Assembly: GCF_000969605.1 (NCBI RefSeq)
Contig: NZ_KQ033892.1
Coordinates: 1-64,000 of the forward strand
DNA from: Aquincola tertiaricarbonis
GTDB lineage: Bacteria > Pseudomonadota > Gammaproteobacteria > Burkholderiales > Burkholderiaceae_C
Length of the DNA: 64,000 nucleotides
Direction: 5' to 3'
Program-made: the position numbers and the translations under genes
Notes under the pieces: model-generated
What the model was told of the DNA's origin: nothing
What the model saw: only the letters and a program-made list of their open reading frames with translations
The model's database searches: none
Shown: positions 62,135 to 64,000 of the stretch, piece by piece
Numbering within the stretch: the first letter of the stretch is position 1
Layout: each line of letters opens with the position of its first letter

Positions 62135-63946
62135 ATGAACGAACATCCCCTGCTCACACTGATCGACTGGCGCCGTGCCTATGCCGCCGGTGCCACGCCG
62201 TCGGTCCTGCTGGCAACACTGGCCCAGCGGTTGCAGGCCAGCCCGGCCGCGGCCTGGATCACCCGGGCGAGTGCGGCACAGCTGCAGGCGCAGGCCGATG
62301 CACTGGAAGCCCGGCGGGCCGCCGCCGGCGGCGACCTGCAGGCGATGCCGCTGTACGGCGTGCCCTTCGCGGTGAAGGACAACATCGACATCGAGGACGT
62401 CGACACCACCGCCGCCTGCCCCGCCTTCGCCTACCGCGCCGGCAGCAGCGCGCAGGCGGTGCAGCGGCTGCTGGCGGCCGGCGCGGTGTGGGTGGGCAAG
62501 ACCAACCTGGACCAGTTCGCCACCGGCCTGGTGGGCACGCGCTCGCCCTACGGCCAGCCGGCCAGCACCTTCGACGCCACCCGCGTGAGCGGCGGCAGCA
62601 GCTCGGGCTCGGCCGTGGTGGTGTCGCGGGGCGACGTGGTGTTCTCGCTGGGCACCGACACCGCCGGCTCCGGTCGGGTGCCGGCAGGCTTCAACAACAT
62701 CGTGGGCCTGAAGCCCACCCCCGGCCGGGTGAGCACGGCCGGCGTGGTGCCGGCCTGCCGCAGCCTGGACTGCATCTCGGTGTTCGCGCTCACGGCCGAC
62801 GACGCGGCCGAGGTGCTGGCCGTGATGGAAGGCCCCGACGAGGCCGATGCCTACAGCCGCTTCCAGCCCGGTGCGGCGCAGCTGCCGGCGCGGCTGCGCA
62901 TCGGCGTGCCCGCGGCGGTGGTGCTGGACGCGGCTTATGACGATGCCTGGGCGCGCGCGCTGGCGCTGGCTCGCCAGCAGGGCCACGAGCTGGTGGCGCT
63001 GGACTTCGGCCCGCTGCACGAGGTGGCTGCGCTGCTGTATGGCGGGCCCTGGGTGGCCGAGCGCCATGCCGCGGTGCAGCCGCTGCTGGACAGCCACCCC
63101 GAGGCCTTCGACCCCACGGTGCGCACCGTGATAGAGCAGGCCCTGGGCATGAGCGCCACCGACGCCTTCCGCGGCCAGTACGCACTGCGCGCCGCACAGC
63201 AGCAGGCGGCCCGCCTGTGGCAGCAGGTGGACGTGCTGCTGGTGCCCACGGCGCCCGGCCATCCCACCTTCGAGCAATTGCAGGCCGACCCCATCGGCGC
63301 CAATGCAAGGCTGGGCACGTACACCAACTTCGTGAACCTGCTGGGCTGGGCCGCCATTGCGCTGCCGGCCGGCTTCACCGCGCAGGGCCTGCCCTTCGGC
63401 GTCACCTTCATCGCGCCCGGCGGCACCGATGCGGCGCTGGCCCGGCTGGGCAGCGCCTGGCAGGCGGCCACCGCATTGCCCCTGGGCGCCACCGATGCGC
63501 CCTGCCCGGCGCCCGGCACGCCACTGCGGCGGCCCGCCACCGAAGCGGTGCTGCCCATCGCCGTGGTGGGCGCGCACCTGTCGGGCATGCCGCTGAACGG
63601 CCAGCTCACCGAACGCGGCGCCACGCTGCGCGAGGCGACGCGCACCGCACCGCTGTACCGGCTGTTCGCGCTGCCCGGCACCACACCGCCCAAGCCCGGC
63701 CTGCAGCGCGTGGCCGAAGGCGGCGCCGCCATCGCGGTGGAAGTGTGGGACATGCCGCTGCACCAGGTGGGCAGCTTCCTGGCCCTGATCCCGCCGCCGC
63801 TGGGCCTGGGCAGCCTGCAGCTGGCCGACGGCCGCGTGGTGCACGGCTTCATCTGCGAAGGCCATGCGCTGGCCGGCGCCACCGACGTCACCCGCTTCGG
63901 CGGCTGGCGTGCCTACGTCACCGACCTGAAGGCGCGCAGCGCCTGA
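62135..63946 (+). CDS. atzF: Allophanate hydrolase
   Basis: The enzyme hydrolyses allophanate to ammonia and carbon dioxide. The 603-residue protein has an amidase-signature domain with Lys81 (FAVKDNIDI), the cis-Ser in SGGSSSGS (about Ser155) and nucleophile Ser179 (GTDTAGSG). A C-terminal domain from about residue 460 has the AtzF/DUR1,2 features ([15 protein letters not shown] and [11 protein letters not shown]). It stands alone rather than fused to urea carboxylase, as in AtzF. It faces the biuret-hydrolase-like gene across a shared operator region. Confidence 0.92.
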   Translation: MNEHPLLTLIDWRRAYAAGATPSVLLATLAQRLQASPAAAWITRASAAQLQAQADALEARRAAAGGDLQAMPLYGVPFAVKDNIDIEDVDTTAACPAFAYRAGSSAQAVQRLLAAGAVWVGKTNLDQFATGLVGTRSPYGQPASTFDATRVSGGSSSGSAVVVSRGDVVFSLGTDTAGSGRVPAGFNNIVGLKPTPGRVSTAGVVPACRSLDCISVFALTADDAAEVLAVMEGPDEADAYSRFQPGAAQLPARLRIGVPAAVVLDAAYDDAWARALALARQQGHELVALDFGPLHEVAALLYGGPWVAERHAAVQPLLDSHPEAFDPTVRTVIEQALGMSATDAFRGQYALRAAQQQAARLWQQVDVLLVPTAPGHPTFEQLQADPIGANARLGTYTNFVNLLGWAAIALPAGFTAQGLPFGVTFIAPGGTDAALARLGSAWQAATALPLGATDAPCPAPGTPLRRPATEAVLPIAVVGAHLSGMPLNGQLTERGATLREATRTAPLYRLFALPGTTPPKPGLQRVAEGGAAIAVEVWDMPLHQVGSFLALIPPPLGLGSLQLADGRVVHGFICEGHALAGATDVTRFGGWRAYVTDLKARSA

Positions 63947-63980
63947 CGTGAACCCCTTGCCTGAACCGAAGGAGCACCCG

Positions 63981-64000
63981 ATGAACGACCACGCCCGCCA
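63981..64000 (+). CDS. Start of a gene following allophanate hydrolase, cut by the window edge
   Basis: The last bases contain AAGGAG (63969-63974) and an ATG at 63981, 34 bases after the atzF-like stop. Six codons (MNDHAR) are visible, so nothing can be said of its product, but it is co-directional and likely in the same transcript. A regulator of the GntR type would fit the paired operators. Confidence 0.5.

Overview
The window is a very GC-rich chromosomal segment from a methylotrophic betaproteobacterium, most likely Burkholderiales in the Methylibium/Rubrivivax/Leptothrix/Ideonella neighbourhood. This rests on gene content (XoxF methanol dehydrogenase, a pqqABCDE set, a tetrahydromethanopterin/methanofuran formaldehyde pathway, UrtABCDE) and on gene style (strong GC third position, many ATGA/GTGA overlaps). 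No tRNA, rRNA, insertion sequence, CRISPR array or prophage was seen.

Layout. (1) 1-11237: C1 oxidation in the periplasm. A leftward ABC ATPase of the PQQ-alcohol-dehydrogenase type faces a rightward ten-gene block: xoxF, cytochrome c, xoxJ, a trypsin-like protease with a helical-repeat tail, two exported proteins of unknown function, and a 'quinoprotein relay' set (two metallo-beta-lactamase-fold proteins, a SoxYZ-like carrier, a YVTN beta-propeller, an MxaD-like SRPBCC protein). (2) 11210-21065: one leftward unit made of pqqA, B, C, D, E followed by an HD-GYP response regulator, a 1583-residue hybrid sensor kinase and a small membrane protein, nearly all overlapping or very close. (3) 21239-24991: a proline-iminopeptidase-like hydrolase divergent from pqqA, a NarL-type two-component pair and two small proteins. 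(4) 25016-29665: chemoreceptor, HAD hydrolase and fused PabBC. (5) 29751-38583: formaldehyde-to-formate machinery (fae paralogue, fhcBADC) and methanofuran/methanopterin-type cofactor genes (HisA-like, ATP-grasp, MfnF-like, MfnE-like). (6) 38651-52389: a decayed hipA, zwf, fusA, a methyltransferase, an MscS-type channel, fdhD with a divergent regulator, asparaginase, an isolated ureD, glk and small proteins. (7) 52386-64000: nitrogen scavenging, with urtABCDE, a purine/pyrimidine-type permease, a biuret-hydrolase-like enzyme and allophanate hydrolase.

How it fits together. Methanol would be oxidised in the periplasm by lanthanide-type XoxF using PQQ made by the adjacent pqq unit. Formaldehyde would be carried by the H4MPT route (Fae, Fhc) to formate, with PabBC supplying p-aminobenzoate and the Mfn-like enzymes the methanofuran-like cofactor. 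fdhD suggests a formate dehydrogenase elsewhere. The urea/biuret genes supply nitrogen.

Most interesting points: the xox-linked periplasmic set, with one metallo-beta-lactamase-fold member stripped of its zinc ligands; two signalling systems around pqq, with an evenly spaced half-site array before pqqA; a Fae paralogue without the catalytic histidine; a head-to-head cofactor gene pair only 12 bases apart; and a clean inverted operator pair between biuH-like and atzF-like genes.
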